Under the pieces are notes generated by a model. It ran no database searches and had not been told where the DNA came from. It worked only from the letters and a program-made list of their open reading frames with translations. Positions 27,999-37,187 of a stretch of DNA of 64,000 nucleotides are shown piece by piece. How positions within the stretch are numbered: the first letter of the stretch is position 1; every line of letters starts with the position of its first letter. Source of the DNA: Pleomorphochaeta sp963678575 (GTDB lineage: Bacteria; Spirochaetota; Spirochaetia; Sphaerochaetales; Sphaerochaetaceae). The DNA lies in the NCBI GenBank assembly GCA_963678575.2, contig CAXXHV010000002.1, positions 1 through 64,000 of the forward strand, read 5' to 3'. A program made the position numbers and the translations under genes.

Positions 27999-29762
27999 AT
28001 GTTACAAGAAATAAGAGAACAATGGAAAACTTTAATTGAAGAACAATTAGCTATTTATGCTAAAGAAATACTAAAGGAAGATGTAATTTTAGCACCTTTA
28101 ACAATTCAAGTTCCTCCAAAACCTGAATTAGGAGATATAGCTTTCCCATTATTTGCTTATGCAAAGCAATTTAGATTAGCTCCTGTAAAAATAGCACAAG
28201 TTCTAAAAGAGAGAATTGAAATTCTTGCTAATAGACCTTCAGGGCAATTAATCTTAGCAGGACCTTATTTAAATATTAGACTTGATTTTGCCTCATTAAT
28301 AAAGGATTTAAAGGATAAAGTTCTTACTGAAAAAGATGCTTATGGTAATAGTAATGTATTTAATAATAAAAAGGTAATGATTGAATTCAGTTGTCCTAAT
28401 ACAAATAAACCTCTTCATCTTGGTCATATGAGAAATGATAGTTTAGGAGAAAGTGTTTCTTCAATATTAAAAGCTAATGGTGCGGATGTGCAAAAAGTTA
28501 ATTTAATTAATAACCGTGGTGTTCATATTTGTAAAAGTATGCTTGCTTATAAGAAATTTGGTAATGGTGAGACTCCAGAAAGTTCAAATATAAAAGGTGA
28601 CCATTTAGTTGGTAAATATTATGTTAAATTCGCTCAATGGGAAAAAGAAGACCCAACTGCTGTAGATCAAGCAAAAGAAATGCTTATTAAATGGGAAGAA
28701 GGGGATAAAGAGACTATTGATTTGTGGAATAAAATGAATGGCTGGACTCTTGATGGATTAGCACAATCTTATGAAAAAACTGGTGTTCATTTTGATAAAT
28801 ATTATTATGAAAGTGAAACATATAAACTTGGTAAAGATAAGGTTTTAAAAGGTTTAGAATCTGGTGTTTTCTACCAAGAGGAAGATGGTTCTGTTTGGAT
28901 TGATTTAGAAGAAATTAATTTAGATAAAAAAGTTCTTTTAAGAAGTGATGGTACTTCATTATATATGACTCAAGATATTGGGACCGCAATTTCTAGACAT
29001 GAAGATTGGCCTTTTGAATCTTTAGTGTATGTTGTTGCAAGTGAACAACAATATCACTTTAAGGTTTTGTTCTATATTTTAGAAAAATTAGGATATTCTT
29101 GGGCAAAGGATTTACATCATTTATCATACGGTATGGTTAATCTTCCAAATGGTAAAATGAAAAGTAGAGAAGGTACTGTTGTTGATGCTGATGATTTATT
29201 TGATAATTTAGCTGAACTCGCTAAACAAGAAATTCAAAATAAAGAGAGAGAAGGATTAGTTGATGGCCTTGATAAAACTGCTAATGCTATTGCATTAGGT
29301 GCTTTAAACTATTATTTATTACAAGTAGATCCTTCAAAAGATATGACTTTTGATCCGGTTAAGAGTATTTCATTTAATGGTAACACTGGACCATATTTAC
29401 AATATATGGGTGCAAGAATATCATCAATGCTCAGAAAATTTGAAGATCAAAAAGATGATTATTTAGGTGTAGAGTTTGATCCATCTCTTTTAACTACAGA
29501 AGAAGAAAGAGAACTTGTTAAAATGATTGCAAACTTCCCTGAAATTGTTAAAAAAGCTGGACTTAATTTTAACCCTTCAATCATTTGTTCAAATCTTTAT
29601 GATATTTCTAAGATGTTTAGTAAATGGTATCACGATAATAAAATTTTAATGGCTGAGGACAAGAAAATGGTTGTTGCTAGAATTAATCTTGCTAAAATGG
29701 TTCTTCAAGTTATTAAAAACTCTTTTAATCTAGTTGGCATTTCATATTTGGAAACAATGTAG
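27999..29762 (+). CDS. argS: Arginyl-tRNA synthetase
   Basis: A 587-residue class I synthetase. It has an N-terminal Add-1 domain, the HIGH-type motif PLHLGHMRND (about residue 140), a KMSKS-equivalent KMKSREGT, and the C-terminal DALR anticodon-binding domain (GPYLQYMGARISSML). The start follows AAGGA. It charges tRNA-Arg and is monocistronic, ending in a hairpin. Confidence 0.95.
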   Translation: MLQEIREQWKTLIEEQLAIYAKEILKEDVILAPLTIQVPPKPELGDIAFPLFAYAKQFRLAPVKIAQVLKERIEILANRPSGQLILAGPYLNIRLDFASLIKDLKDKVLTEKDAYGNSNVFNNKKVMIEFSCPNTNKPLHLGHMRNDSLGESVSSILKANGADVQKVNLINNRGVHICKSMLAYKKFGNGETPESSNIKGDHLVGKYYVKFAQWEKEDPTAVDQAKEMLIKWEEGDKETIDLWNKMNGWTLDGLAQSYEKTGVHFDKYYYESETYKLGKDKVLKGLESGVFYQEEDGSVWIDLEEINLDKKVLLRSDGTSLYMTQDIGTAISRHEDWPFESLVYVVASEQQYHFKVLFYILEKLGYSWAKDLHHLSYGMVNLPNGKMKSREGTVVDADDLFDNLAELAKQEIQNKEREGLVDGLDKTANAIALGALNYYLLQVDPSKDMTFDPVKSISFNGNTGPYLQYMGARISSMLRKFEDQKDDYLGVEFDPSLLTTEEERELVKMIANFPEIVKKAGLNFNPSIICSNLYDISKMFSKWYHDNKILMAEDKKMVVARINLAKMVLQVIKNSFNLVGISYLETM

Positions 29763-29794
29763 TATTAAAAAAGAATAAATATTTTGAAAAAAAT

Positions 29795-29828
29795 GAGGCT
29801 ATATTATTTTTATATGGCCTCTTGTTTT
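29795..29828. terminator. Terminator between argS and tetR-type gene
   Basis: GAGGC (29795-29799) pairs with GCCTC (29817-29821), extended by ATAT/ATAT pairs, and followed by TTGTTTTATTTT. It serves convergent genes. Confidence 0.65.
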
Positions 29829-29834
29829 ATTTTA

Positions 29835-30407
29835 TTATATTTTATATTGCTTACAGAATCTATTAATATACCTTTCTTCTTCCCATATTAAATCCCCATT
29901 TTCTAGAAATAATTCATTTTTTAAATATTTAATAAAAGTAGAAGCAAAGCTTTCAATAGCTAAGTCTAATTCATTAATTTCCAGTCTATTAGTTTCATTT
30001 AAGACTTCTAATACAATTCTTGTTTGGGATGTTATCATAGAGTCGATTGAAATTGATATTTCTTTTGCTCTTTCATCAATAAATTTTTGCATTTCTACAA
30101 TTCGATAAAAATCGAATAATGTTTTGTTTGAATAAATACTATGCCAGTGATCAACAAGAGATAATAATACTTTATTGCTATCTCCTTCAAATGTAAAATT
30201 GACTTTATTTTTCGCTGATAATTTTTTTCCATATAAATACATTTGATTAATTAATTCTTCTTTGTTTTTAAAATGAGAGAATATTGAGCTTTTTGCAATA
30301 TTTAATTTAGTCGCTAAATTTGATAATGAAACATTATCTAAACCCTTTGTTGAACCTTCAGTTATAAATATTTTTATTAGATTTAGTGCTGTTTTATTGT
30401 TATTCAT
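29835..30407 (-). CDS. TetR-family transcriptional regulator
   Basis: A 190-residue regulator with an N-terminal TetR helix-turn-helix (about residues 5-55; VSLSNLATKLNIAKSSIFSHF, then NKEELINQMYLYGKKL). The C-terminal ligand-binding half is helical. The start MNNNKTALN was chosen because a longer open frame runs through rplU on the other strand and has no support. A palindrome lies 11-32 bases upstream of the start, so autoregulation is likely. No target gene (efflux pump or enzyme) is adjacent; it sits between housekeeping genes. Confidence 0.85.
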   Translation of the reverse strand: MNNNKTALNLIKIFITEGSTKGLDNVSLSNLATKLNIAKSSIFSHFKNKEELINQMYLYGKKLSAKNKVNFTFEGDSNKVLLSLVDHWHSIYSNKTLFDFYRIVEMQKFIDERAKEISISIDSMITSQTRIVLEVLNETNRLEINELDLAIESFASTFIKYLKNELFLENGDLIWEEERYINRFCKQYKI

Positions 30408-30417
30408 ATTTAATATA

Positions 30418-30439
30418 TTAACGACCGTTCGGTAGTTAA
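30418..30439. promoter_or_regulatory. TetR-type operator
   Basis: TTAACGACCG and CGGTAGTTAA are inverted halves (one mismatch) around TT. The core ACCGTTCGGT is a common TetR-family operator core. It is 11 bases from the regulator start and about 115 bases from rplU. Confidence 0.75.
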
Positions 30440-30553
30440 TCAATATGTAATTTATTAATATTGAACATTTTATTTTTAAAATTACCTTGTATTGTTTATC
30501 TTTAATTGTTATAAATTGATTAGAAAATATAAAAACAAGGATGTAAAGAGAAC

Positions 30554-30865
30554 ATGTACGCACTCGTTGAAATTCTCGGAAAACAGTACAAAGTTGTTGA
30601 AGGCGATACCATTCAAGTTGATTTAGTAAATCAAGAAGCTGGTGCAAAGCTAGAATACAACTCCGTTTTAGCCTTAGTTGGTGAAGACGGTGCTAAGTTT
30701 GGTGCTCCTTATGTTGATGGTGCAAAGGTTGTTGCAACAGTTGTGGAAGACATTAAGGGCGAAAAGATTAAAGTTTATAAGTTCCATCGTAGAAAGGGTT
30801 ATCGCAGAACTCAAGGTCACCGCGAAAAATACTCATTGATCAAGATTGAACAAATCGCAAAATAA
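30554..30865 (+). CDS. rplU: 50S ribosomal protein L21
   Basis: A 103-residue protein matching bL21 (MYALVEILGKQYKVVEGDTI; HRRKGYRRTQGHREKYSLIKI). It binds 23S rRNA. It is first in the rplU-rpmA-obg-nadD-yqeK-rsfS operon. The base composition and codon choice are visibly richer in G and C than the surroundings, as expected for a highly expressed gene. Confidence 0.97.
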   Translation: MYALVEILGKQYKVVEGDTIQVDLVNQEAGAKLEYNSVLALVGEDGAKFGAPYVDGAKVVATVVEDIKGEKIKVYKFHRRKGYRRTQGHREKYSLIKIEQIAK

Positions 30866-30876
30866 GGAGAGAAGAA

Positions 30877-31182
30877 ATGGCACATAAGAAAGGTGGCGGC
30901 TCCTCTAAGAATGGTCGCGATTCTAATTCACAACGTTTAGGCGTTAAACGTTTTGGCGGTCAGCTAGTATCAGCTGGTGAAGTTTTAGTACGTCAACATG
31001 GAACAAAGTTCCACCCTGGTGAAAACGTAGGTTGTGGTTCAGATTATACTCTATTTGCTAAAATTGATGGTAAAGTAAAGTTCATCGAAAAGAAGAACAG
31101 AAAATACATTACTATTGAAGCTGTAGAAGGTAAAGTAGTGGTTAATGATTTTACTAACCGCAAATGCCTAATTAGCGAATAA
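30877..31182 (+). CDS. rpmA: 50S ribosomal protein L27
   Basis: A 101-residue bL27. It starts directly with MAHKKGGGSSKNGRDSNSQ, so there is no cleavable N-terminal extension of the Firmicutes type, and no Prp protease gene lies between rplU and rpmA. It is slightly longer than the usual ~85-90 residues at the C-terminus. The start follows AAGGAGAG. Confidence 0.97.
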   Translation: MAHKKGGGSSKNGRDSNSQRLGVKRFGGQLVSAGEVLVRQHGTKFHPGENVGCGSDYTLFAKIDGKVKFIEKKNRKYITIEAVEGKVVVNDFTNRKCLISE

Positions 31183-31209
31183 GAGTACAAAAAACGATAA
31201 AGGGTTCAT

Positions 31210-32301
31210 ATGTTTGGATTTTCCGACGAAACCTATTTAGACGTTGCCTCTGGAAACGGGGGCAACGGTTGTGTATCTTTTAGACGTGAAAAATACGTCC
31301 AAAAAGGTGGTCCTGACGGTGGCGATGGTGGCCGTGGGGGTGATGTAGTATTTGTAGTTAAGAACAATCTTAGAACCTTAGCAAACCTAAAAATTACTAG
31401 AGTATTTAGAGCAGAAAATGGTAGAAATGGTTCTTCCCAAAGATGTTATGGCGCAAATGGAAATGATATAGAAATTCCTGTACCTCCTGGTACAGTAATA
31501 AAAGATGCTCAAACTGGTGAAATAATTAAAGATTTAACTGGTGAAGACAGATGGGTCTTTTTAAAAGGTGGAAGAGGTGGCTTAGGAAACTGGCACTTTA
31601 GAACATCTGTTAGACAAGCTCCAAAATTTGCTCAAACTGGGGAGCCTGGTCAATCAATAAGAATTGGTGTTGAATTATTAGTAATTGCAGATATTGGTTT
31701 TGTTGGTTATCCTAATGCAGGTAAGTCCTCATTGTTAAATGTATTAACTAATGCAAGAAGTAAAGTTGCAGGTTATCCTTTTACAACAAAAATTCCACAA
31801 TTAGGAATGATGCGATATGGTGATCATGACATTGTCTTAGCTGATATTCCTGGTATTATTGAAGGAGCTAGTGAAGGTTCTGGAATGGGTTTTAAATTTT
31901 TAAGACACATTAGTAGAACAACAGGTTTAGCTTTTTTAATAGACCTTTCTGATGATAGATATTTAACAGCTTATGAAACATTATATGCAGAGTTAGAAGC
32001 TTATAGTTCCGATTTAGTTGAAAAACCTAGTGTAATTATTGCAACACATGTTGATGAAGCTGGAGCAAAAGAAAGATTAGTTGAATTAAAAGAAAAATAT
32101 AGTGATAAACAAGTAATTGGGTTGTGTGTTTATTTTGATATTGGAGTTGAAGAAGTAAAAAGAGCCTTTATTAAAATGGTAAGTGATAGTGAAGGTGTAT
32201 CAATGGAAGAAAGTGTTGAAGAAAATAATGGTGGATTTAAAACTGTTGTTGATAATGATGCTTATTATCCAGAAACTCCAGATGAGGATCCCTCATGGTA
32301 G
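31210..32301 (+). CDS. obg: Obg GTPase
   Basis: A 363-residue GTPase involved in 50S assembly and stress response. It has the glycine-rich Obg fold (residues about 1-158; SGNGGNGCVSFRREK) and a G domain with G1 GYPNAGKSSLL, G3 DIPGIIEGASEG and G4 ATHVDE (NKxD replaced by THVD). A short acidic C-terminus ends DEDPSW. Its end overlaps nadD by 7 bases. Confidence 0.95.
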   Translation: MFGFSDETYLDVASGNGGNGCVSFRREKYVQKGGPDGGDGGRGGDVVFVVKNNLRTLANLKITRVFRAENGRNGSSQRCYGANGNDIEIPVPPGTVIKDAQTGEIIKDLTGEDRWVFLKGGRGGLGNWHFRTSVRQAPKFAQTGEPGQSIRIGVELLVIADIGFVGYPNAGKSSLLNVLTNARSKVAGYPFTTKIPQLGMMRYGDHDIVLADIPGIIEGASEGSGMGFKFLRHISRTTGLAFLIDLSDDRYLTAYETLYAELEAYSSDLVEKPSVIIATHVDEAGAKERLVELKEKYSDKQVIGLCVYFDIGVEEVKRAFIKMVSDSEGVSMEESVEENNGGFKTVVDNDAYYPETPDEDPSW

Positions 32302-32903
32302 ATTTTGCTATGTTTGGTGGTAGTTTTGATCCTATTCATTTAGGACATCTTCACTTAATTCATAATGTTTATAATAACACAAGGTACAAGAAATTAATTC
32401 TTGTGCCTTTGTTTGCAAATAAATTAAAAGAAGGATATGAAACTTCAGATTCTCAAGATAGATTAAATATGATTCGTTTAGCTATTGAGGATTATAAAAA
32501 AATATATCCAAATGATAGTGAACTTGAAATTATTATTGAAACATGTGAGATAGATAGAGGTGGTTTTTCATATACCTTTGATACAGTAAATTATATCTAT
32601 GAAAATTATGATGTTAATTCAAAATTAGGACTTTTAATGGGTGATGATTTACTTTCTACATTAACAAAATGGTATGAATTTGATAAACTTAAAGAATTAG
32701 TAAGGTTTGTTATTTGTAAAAGACATGATAAAATAATAAAATTAAATAATCTAAATATAGATTCTGAAATTGTTGATAATGTAATTTTTGAAGATGCTTC
32801 TTCAACTATTAGAGCTTTAGTTAAAGAAAATAAAGAGTTTTCTACTTTAGTTTCTCCAGGAGTTTATGATTATGTCCAACAACATGAGTTGTACCGAAGT
32901 TGA
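32295..32903 (+). CDS. nadD: Nicotinate-nucleotide adenylyltransferase
   Basis: A 202-residue enzyme that converts nicotinate mononucleotide and ATP to deamido-NAD. It has the nucleotidyltransferase signature GGSFDPIHLGHLHLI at the N-terminus, GLLMGDDLL in the middle and the ISST-like loop DASSTIRALV near the C-terminus. It overlaps obg at the 5' end and yqeK at the 3' end, in the conserved order obg-nadD-yqeK-rsfS. Confidence 0.94.
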   Translation: MVDFAMFGGSFDPIHLGHLHLIHNVYNNTRYKKLILVPLFANKLKEGYETSDSQDRLNMIRLAIEDYKKIYPNDSELEIIIETCEIDRGGFSYTFDTVNYIYENYDVNSKLGLLMGDDLLSTLTKWYEFDKLKELVRFVICKRHDKIIKLNNLNIDSEIVDNVIFEDASSTIRALVKENKEFSTLVSPGVYDYVQQHELYRS

Positions 32904-33453
32904 ACAATACGTAAAAAGTAAAGTTAAACCTAAAAGATATTTACATTGTGTTTCTGTTGCAGAAACTGCAATATATTTAAATTCAAGATTTAATACTAAT
33001 TTGGATCAAGATGATTGTTATAAATGTGGGTTACTCCATGATATAGCACGTAATTGGCAGGCTGGAGATTTATTACTATATACAAAAAAGAATCATATTC
33101 CTTTAGAAAAAGAAGAAGTTCACCATCCTTTATTGCTTCATGCTCCAGTTGGTGCATCCCTTGTTAAAGAATTAGGATTTGAGGAATACGAAACAGCAAT
33201 TAGATGGCATACTCTTGGAAATAAAGATATGGGGAAATTAGGATTAATTATTTATCTTGCCGATTATTTAGAGCCACGAAGAACTTTTTTAACAGATTCT
33301 CAAAGGGTTGCATATAATAAAATGGAGTCATTAGAAATTATTTGTTTAAATGTATTAAAACAAATGAAACATCATTTTAAGGATAATGCCTTATCTTTTG
33401 CAACTTCTACAAAGGGCCTTTATGATTATTTAAAGGAAGGTGGAACTTTTTGA
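32872..33453 (+). CDS. yqeK: YqeK-family HD-domain hydrolase (Ap4A hydrolase)
   Basis: A 193-residue HD-domain protein. Metal ligands are visible in RYLHCVSVAETA, CGLLHDIAR, HHPLLLHAPVG, AIRWHTLG and YLADYLEPRR. YqeK proteins cleave diadenosine tetraphosphate symmetrically. The ATG at 32872 lies nine bases after AGGAG; ATG 32866 and 32884 are alternatives. It overlaps nadD. Confidence 0.9.
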   Translation: MSNNMSCTEVEQYVKSKVKPKRYLHCVSVAETAIYLNSRFNTNLDQDDCYKCGLLHDIARNWQAGDLLLYTKKNHIPLEKEEVHHPLLLHAPVGASLVKELGFEEYETAIRWHTLGNKDMGKLGLIIYLADYLEPRRTFLTDSQRVAYNKMESLEIICLNVLKQMKHHFKDNALSFATSTKGLYDYLKEGGTF

Positions 33454-33950
33454 AAAAGTTATTAATTCTTTTAGCATTTGTTTTCTTAATATCCTGTGAG
33501 CAAAAACAAGAAATTGATTTTGTTTTACTAGCTCAAACAAATACAGAGAATTATTTAATTATTGTAGATAATGATTCATTTATAACAATACCATATGATA
33601 GCAGAGAGATAGATAAAGATAAATTAAATAAAATACTAAAGATAAAACCTAATATGGAAATTAGTATTGATGATAAATTAAAAGATAGTATAATTAATAT
33701 TATTGAAAAATATAGAGAGAATGAAAGTTGTTTGGCTCAAATTTACATAAATAATAAAAAACAACTTGATGAACAAATAAAGCAAATAATATCAGAAGAA
33801 GGAAATTTTGATATAACAAATTTTACTAATTTAATTAGTAAACAAAAAGCTTATTGTTTTGATGATATAGAAGAAATAAAAGATAGTGCAAATAATTTAG
33901 CTATTTGGTTAAATCAAGTTAAGGCATTATCTAGAAGGAAGGATTTATGA
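33450..33950 (+). CDS. Small predicted lipoprotein in the nadD-rsfS operon
   Basis: A 166-residue protein starting with TTG, which overlaps the yqeK stop codon; AAGGAAGG lies about ten bases upstream. Residues 1-16 are a signal with lipobox FLISC. The rest is hydrophilic and rich in Asp, Glu, Asn and Lys, with no recognised domain. In related spirochaete operons this position (between yqeK and rsfS) often holds a LytR-type protein; this is not one. Function unknown. Confidence 0.75.
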   Translation: MKKLLILLAFVFLISCEQKQEIDFVLLAQTNTENYLIIVDNDSFITIPYDSREIDKDKLNKILKIKPNMEISIDDKLKDSIINIIEKYRENESCLAQIYINNKKQLDEQIKQIISEEGNFDITNFTNLISKQKAYCFDDIEEIKDSANNLAIWLNQVKALSRRKDL

Positions 33951-34285
33951 ATAATGAATTAAAAAGTAAAGTTGATGAAATTACAAAATATTTAGATGAG
34001 CAAAAATGTAGAGATATTAATGTTATAGATGTTGAAACTCGCTGTTCCTGGGCAGATGTTTTTGTTATAGCAACAGTAAACAGTGTTGGACACTTAAGAG
34101 GTGTATCCCATAATCTATGGTCAGTATTGAATGATTTAGGTTTAGATGTTAATAATAGGCATAAAACTCCAGCTGGTGATGGTTGGGAATTAATTGATTG
34201 TAATTCAGTTGTTATTCATCTTATGAGTGAAGAACTAAGAGAATTTTATTCATTAGAAAAGCTTTGGAAAGAAACAGATAAATAA
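33947..34285 (+). CDS. rsfS: Ribosome silencing factor RsfS
   Basis: A 112-residue RsfS/YbeB protein that binds L14 and blocks 30S-50S joining under starvation. Family motifs include DINVIDVETRCSWADVFVIATVNS, RHKTPAGDGWELIDCNSVVIH and FYSLEKLW. The ATG overlaps the stop of the preceding lipoprotein gene (ATGA). It is the last gene of the operon. Confidence 0.93.
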   Translation: MNNELKSKVDEITKYLDEQKCRDINVIDVETRCSWADVFVIATVNSVGHLRGVSHNLWSVLNDLGLDVNNRHKTPAGDGWELIDCNSVVIHLMSEELREFYSLEKLWKETDK

Positions 34286-34292
34286 TTATTAG

Positions 34293-34323
34293 CCTTTGGT
34301 TTGTTGCCAAAGGTTTTATTTTA
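34293..34323 (+). terminator. Terminator of the rplU-rsfS operon
   Basis: CCTTTGG (34293-34299) pairs with CCAAAGG (34307-34313) and is followed by TTTTATTTTAT. Confidence 0.85.
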
Positions 34324-34374
34324 TCTTATTGTTGTGTAATAAATAATATTTAATATTGGTAATCAAATATTTAT

Positions 34375-34403
34375 TTTGCATTTATATTATATTAGTGTAT
34401 AAT
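34375..34403 (+). promoter_or_regulatory. Promoter of the lipoprotein cluster
   Basis: TTTGCA (34375-34380), a 17-base spacer and TATAAT (34398-34403), with the start codon at 34434. Confidence 0.7.
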
Positions 34404-34433
34404 TTAAACAAATTATACTCAGGAGTTAGTTTT

Positions 34434-35009
34434 ATGAAAAAGTCATTATTGTTAACAATTTTAGTTATTTCTCTGTTAGGTTTAATTGGTTGTGCATCAT
34501 CAAAAGATGTAGTTGTTCAAGAAGTTGAAGCTTCAAATTCAATGTTAGATTTACTTCCAGAATGGATATTAAGTACTCCAAAATCTGCAGATATGCATTA
34601 TGCCGTTGGTACAGCAAAAGCAGCTAATTTACAAACCTCAATAAAAAGAGCTGAAGCTGAAGGTAGAACTGCTATCTCTGAATGGGTACAGACAAGTGTA
34701 AAAGAAGTTATTAAAACTTATGTAAATGATGCTGGTTCTGGAGATAATAGACAAAACATTGATGCTTTCGAAGCGATTTCTGTTCAAGTTTCTCAAAGTG
34801 TTTTAAGTGGAGTTACCAGAGAGAAATTATACCAAGCTGATGATGGAACTGTTTATGTATTAATGGCAATTCCTCTAAGCAACGTTGAAAAAGCTTTTGA
34901 ACCTGCTTCTCAAGCTGTATCTCAAACATTTGAAAAGAATGAAGCTGCAGAAGCCGCTAATCAAAAAATGGCTGATGCCTTTGCTAAATTATTGAACGGC
35001 GAAATTTAA
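34434..35009 (+). CDS. LPP20-family lipoprotein
   Basis: A 191-residue lipoprotein. The start at MKKSLLLTI follows AGGAG; the lipobox is LIGC. An LPP20-like domain follows: LPEWILSTPKSADMHYAVGTA, then ASIKRAEAEGR-type helix and YVLMAIPLSNVEKAFE. It opens a block of six lipoprotein genes. LPP20 domains occur in outer-membrane-associated lipoproteins and flagellar-assembly-related FlgT-like proteins; role here is unknown. Confidence 0.82.
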   Translation: MKKSLLLTILVISLLGLIGCASSKDVVVQEVEASNSMLDLLPEWILSTPKSADMHYAVGTAKAANLQTSIKRAEAEGRTAISEWVQTSVKEVIKTYVNDAGSGDNRQNIDAFEAISVQVSQSVLSGVTREKLYQADDGTVYVLMAIPLSNVEKAFEPASQAVSQTFEKNEAAEAANQKMADAFAKLLNGEI

Positions 35010-35019
35010 TCATTCTTTT

Positions 35020-35817
35020 ATGAAAAGATTATTACCAATTTTATTTATAATAATCTTATTTAATAGCTGTGTCTCTTTAGAAAAAGAGACACAGTTAGTT
35101 AAATCAAATAAAATAGAAAATGATTTATCTTTATTAAATCTTTCTGAATATGAAGATAATGTTTATGTTGGAGTTTCAAGTATATATAGTACAAAAGAAA
35201 AAATGCTTGAAGTCGCAATAATGAATGTTGCTAAAAATATTTTAATTGATGAATATCTCGTTTTAAATAAATCCATTATAAGTGAGAGTAAATCAAATAT
35301 TGGTTATACTTATTTTGATACAGATGAACTTTTTGTTTATAAAGATGAAAAATTACCTCAAATAATTAATTCTTTAGAAATTATTAAAATATATTTTGCT
35401 CAAGAAGCTGGGTGCATAGTTATAGCTAAAGATACAAGAGTTAAAGGTAAAATGAGAGTTTATAAATCTCAATATGATGAAAATGGTATTCCTACTTGGA
35501 TAAATGAAAGACCTGTTATTGATGGATATATCGTTGGTATAGGATCAACATTAGGTTATAGACTTTTTGTAGATTCTCTGCTTGCAGCAGACCATGAAGC
35601 AATTTATGATATATCTTCTCAAAGTGGAAATATAACATCATATTTACAAAATTATTTTGCAATTAAGCAAACCAATTTCTCAACTTATTCTCAAGAAGGG
35701 AAAGTTCATAAAGAATTAGCTATAGTTGAAGGATTACAAAATGTTGATTATTGGTATGATAAGAAAAATAATATGTTTTATAGTTTAATTATTATGAAAG
35801 ATAATAGGGAGGAATAA
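35020..35817 (+). CDS. Predicted lipoprotein, LPP20-cluster member
   Basis: A 265-residue lipoprotein with lipobox LFNSC. The middle contains an YVGVSSIYSTKEKMLEVAIMN segment and the later GIPTWINERPVIDGYIVGIG segment. Both resemble the P-x-W-(I/V)-x-x-(x)P-...-Y-x-VG start of LPP20 domains, so it may carry two diverged copies. No ribosome-binding site is obvious. It lies 10 bases after the preceding gene and touches the next one. Confidence 0.7.
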   Translation: MKRLLPILFIIILFNSCVSLEKETQLVKSNKIENDLSLLNLSEYEDNVYVGVSSIYSTKEKMLEVAIMNVAKNILIDEYLVLNKSIISESKSNIGYTYFDTDELFVYKDEKLPQIINSLEIIKIYFAQEAGCIVIAKDTRVKGKMRVYKSQYDENGIPTWINERPVIDGYIVGIGSTLGYRLFVDSLLAADHEAIYDISSQSGNITSYLQNYFAIKQTNFSTYSQEGKVHKELAIVEGLQNVDYWYDKKNNMFYSLIIMKDNREE

Positions 35818-36540
35818 ATGAAAAAATTAATTCTATTATTAGTTTCAGTTCTACTTTTAGCTAGTTGTGTTTCAAAATCACCATATATAACCGACCATCC
35901 AGAATTTACTGAAGATGGAGCACCATATTGGACAGTATTAACTCCAATAAACAAGGATAGATTCTATGGTGTAGGTATGGGCCAGTTATCAAATCCTGTA
36001 AATAGTAAAATGAGAGCTGAAGCTGGAGCAAGAGATGAAATTGCAAGGCAAGTTTCTGTATTAATTAATACAGCTGTAAAAAATTATACCAATGAAGCAG
36101 GTTTATTAAATAATACTCAAGAGTTAACCGCTTTTGAAACTATTTCATTACAAGTTGCAAATACAACCCTTAGAAATGTTATTATTGAAAATACATATCA
36201 AGATCCAAAAACTAAAGCAATTTGGGTAATTGCTTCTTTTGAAAAAAAATATTTACCTCAAGCCTATAAAGCAGAAGCTGAAAACTTAAAAAGAACTTTA
36301 GAGAAAAGAAAAATTGCAGCAATAGAAGCAATAGCTTTAGCTAAAGAAAGAAATGCTCAAGCTATTGAACAAATTAATTTAACAAATAGTGAAAATAAAG
36401 AACAACAGTTACAAGCTTTAGCAAAAGCATTAGAAACTGTTGTTAGTGAAAAAAATAAAGAAATTGAAGAATTAAAACAACAAGAAGAAAATGTAAAAGT
36501 TGATGAAATGTTGGATAATTTAAATAAACTATTAAAATAG
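35818..36540 (+). CDS. LPP20-family lipoprotein with C-terminal coiled coil
   Basis: A 240-residue lipoprotein, lipobox LLASC. An LPP20-like domain covers about residues 38-150 (GAPYWTVLTPINKDRFYGVGMG; MRAEAGARDEIARQVSVLI; AIWVIASFEKKYLPQAY). Residues about 155-235 are predicted to form a coiled coil, rich in Lys, Glu and Gln heptads. It follows GGAGGAA and abuts the preceding stop. Confidence 0.8.
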   Translation: MKKLILLLVSVLLLASCVSKSPYITDHPEFTEDGAPYWTVLTPINKDRFYGVGMGQLSNPVNSKMRAEAGARDEIARQVSVLINTAVKNYTNEAGLLNNTQELTAFETISLQVANTTLRNVIIENTYQDPKTKAIWVIASFEKKYLPQAYKAEAENLKRTLEKRKIAAIEAIALAKERNAQAIEQINLTNSENKEQQLQALAKALETVVSEKNKEIEELKQQEENVKVDEMLDNLNKLLK

Positions 36541-36561
36541 TAACATTTTGGGAGAGAGAAA

Positions 36562-37167
36562 ATGAAAAAAATAAAATTAATATCTTTAATGATTTTAAGT
36601 GCAATTATAATTACATCTTGTGCAACTAGTAGTGTTGATAGATTAGATGAGAATTATAACGAAGATTTATCAGGATATTGGAATGATACAGACATTAGGA
36701 TAGTAAGTGAAAGTTTAGTTAGTGAATGTTTATCAGCTCCCTGGATATTAGATTATTTAATGAATAGTGGAAATATTAAACCAACTGTGATTGTTGGAAA
36801 GATTCAAAATAGATCTAGTGAACACATGGATACTACTATTATTAGTAAGAAATTTGAAATGGCTTTAGTAAATTCTGGAAAAGTAAATACTGTTGCTGAT
36901 TTTTATTTTAGAGATGATGTTAGAGAAGAAAAACTAGACCAACAGTATAATGCCAGTAGTGAAACAGCAGCACAATTAGGTGAAGAAACTGGTGCAGATT
37001 TTATGCTTCAAGGAAGTGTAAAGTTTAATTTAGATCAAGTTTCTAAGACTGCAATTAGAACATATTATGTTGATATGGAATTAATTAATATTGAAACTGG
37101 ACAAAAAGTTTGGTTGGGCCAAGATACAGTTAAGAAAAAGGTTCAAAAGAGCTCTTATAGATTTTAA
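36562..37167 (+). CDS. LpoB-like lipoprotein
   Basis: A 201-residue lipoprotein (lipobox IITSC) resembling penicillin-binding-protein activator LpoB (PF13036): VIVGKIQNRSSEHMDT, then FEMALVNSGKVNTV, LGEETGADFMLQGSV and YYVDMELINIETGQKVW. In Enterobacteria LpoB activates PBP1B; the same role in this organism is inference. It belongs to the LPP20/LpoB/COG3014 block. The start follows GGGAGAG. Confidence 0.82.
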   Translation: MKKIKLISLMILSAIIITSCATSSVDRLDENYNEDLSGYWNDTDIRIVSESLVSECLSAPWILDYLMNSGNIKPTVIVGKIQNRSSEHMDTTIISKKFEMALVNSGKVNTVADFYFRDDVREEKLDQQYNASSETAAQLGEETGADFMLQGSVKFNLDQVSKTAIRTYYVDMELINIETGQKVWLGQDTVKKKVQKSSYRF

Positions 37168-37187
37168 TTGTTAAAAAAGGAGTTATT

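Noticed and set aside
30408..30647. Extended N-terminus of the TetR frame running through rplU
   Set aside because: It overlaps the start of the L21 gene on the opposite strand, spans a palindromic operator and has no TetR-like sequence; the ATG at 30407 fits the family.
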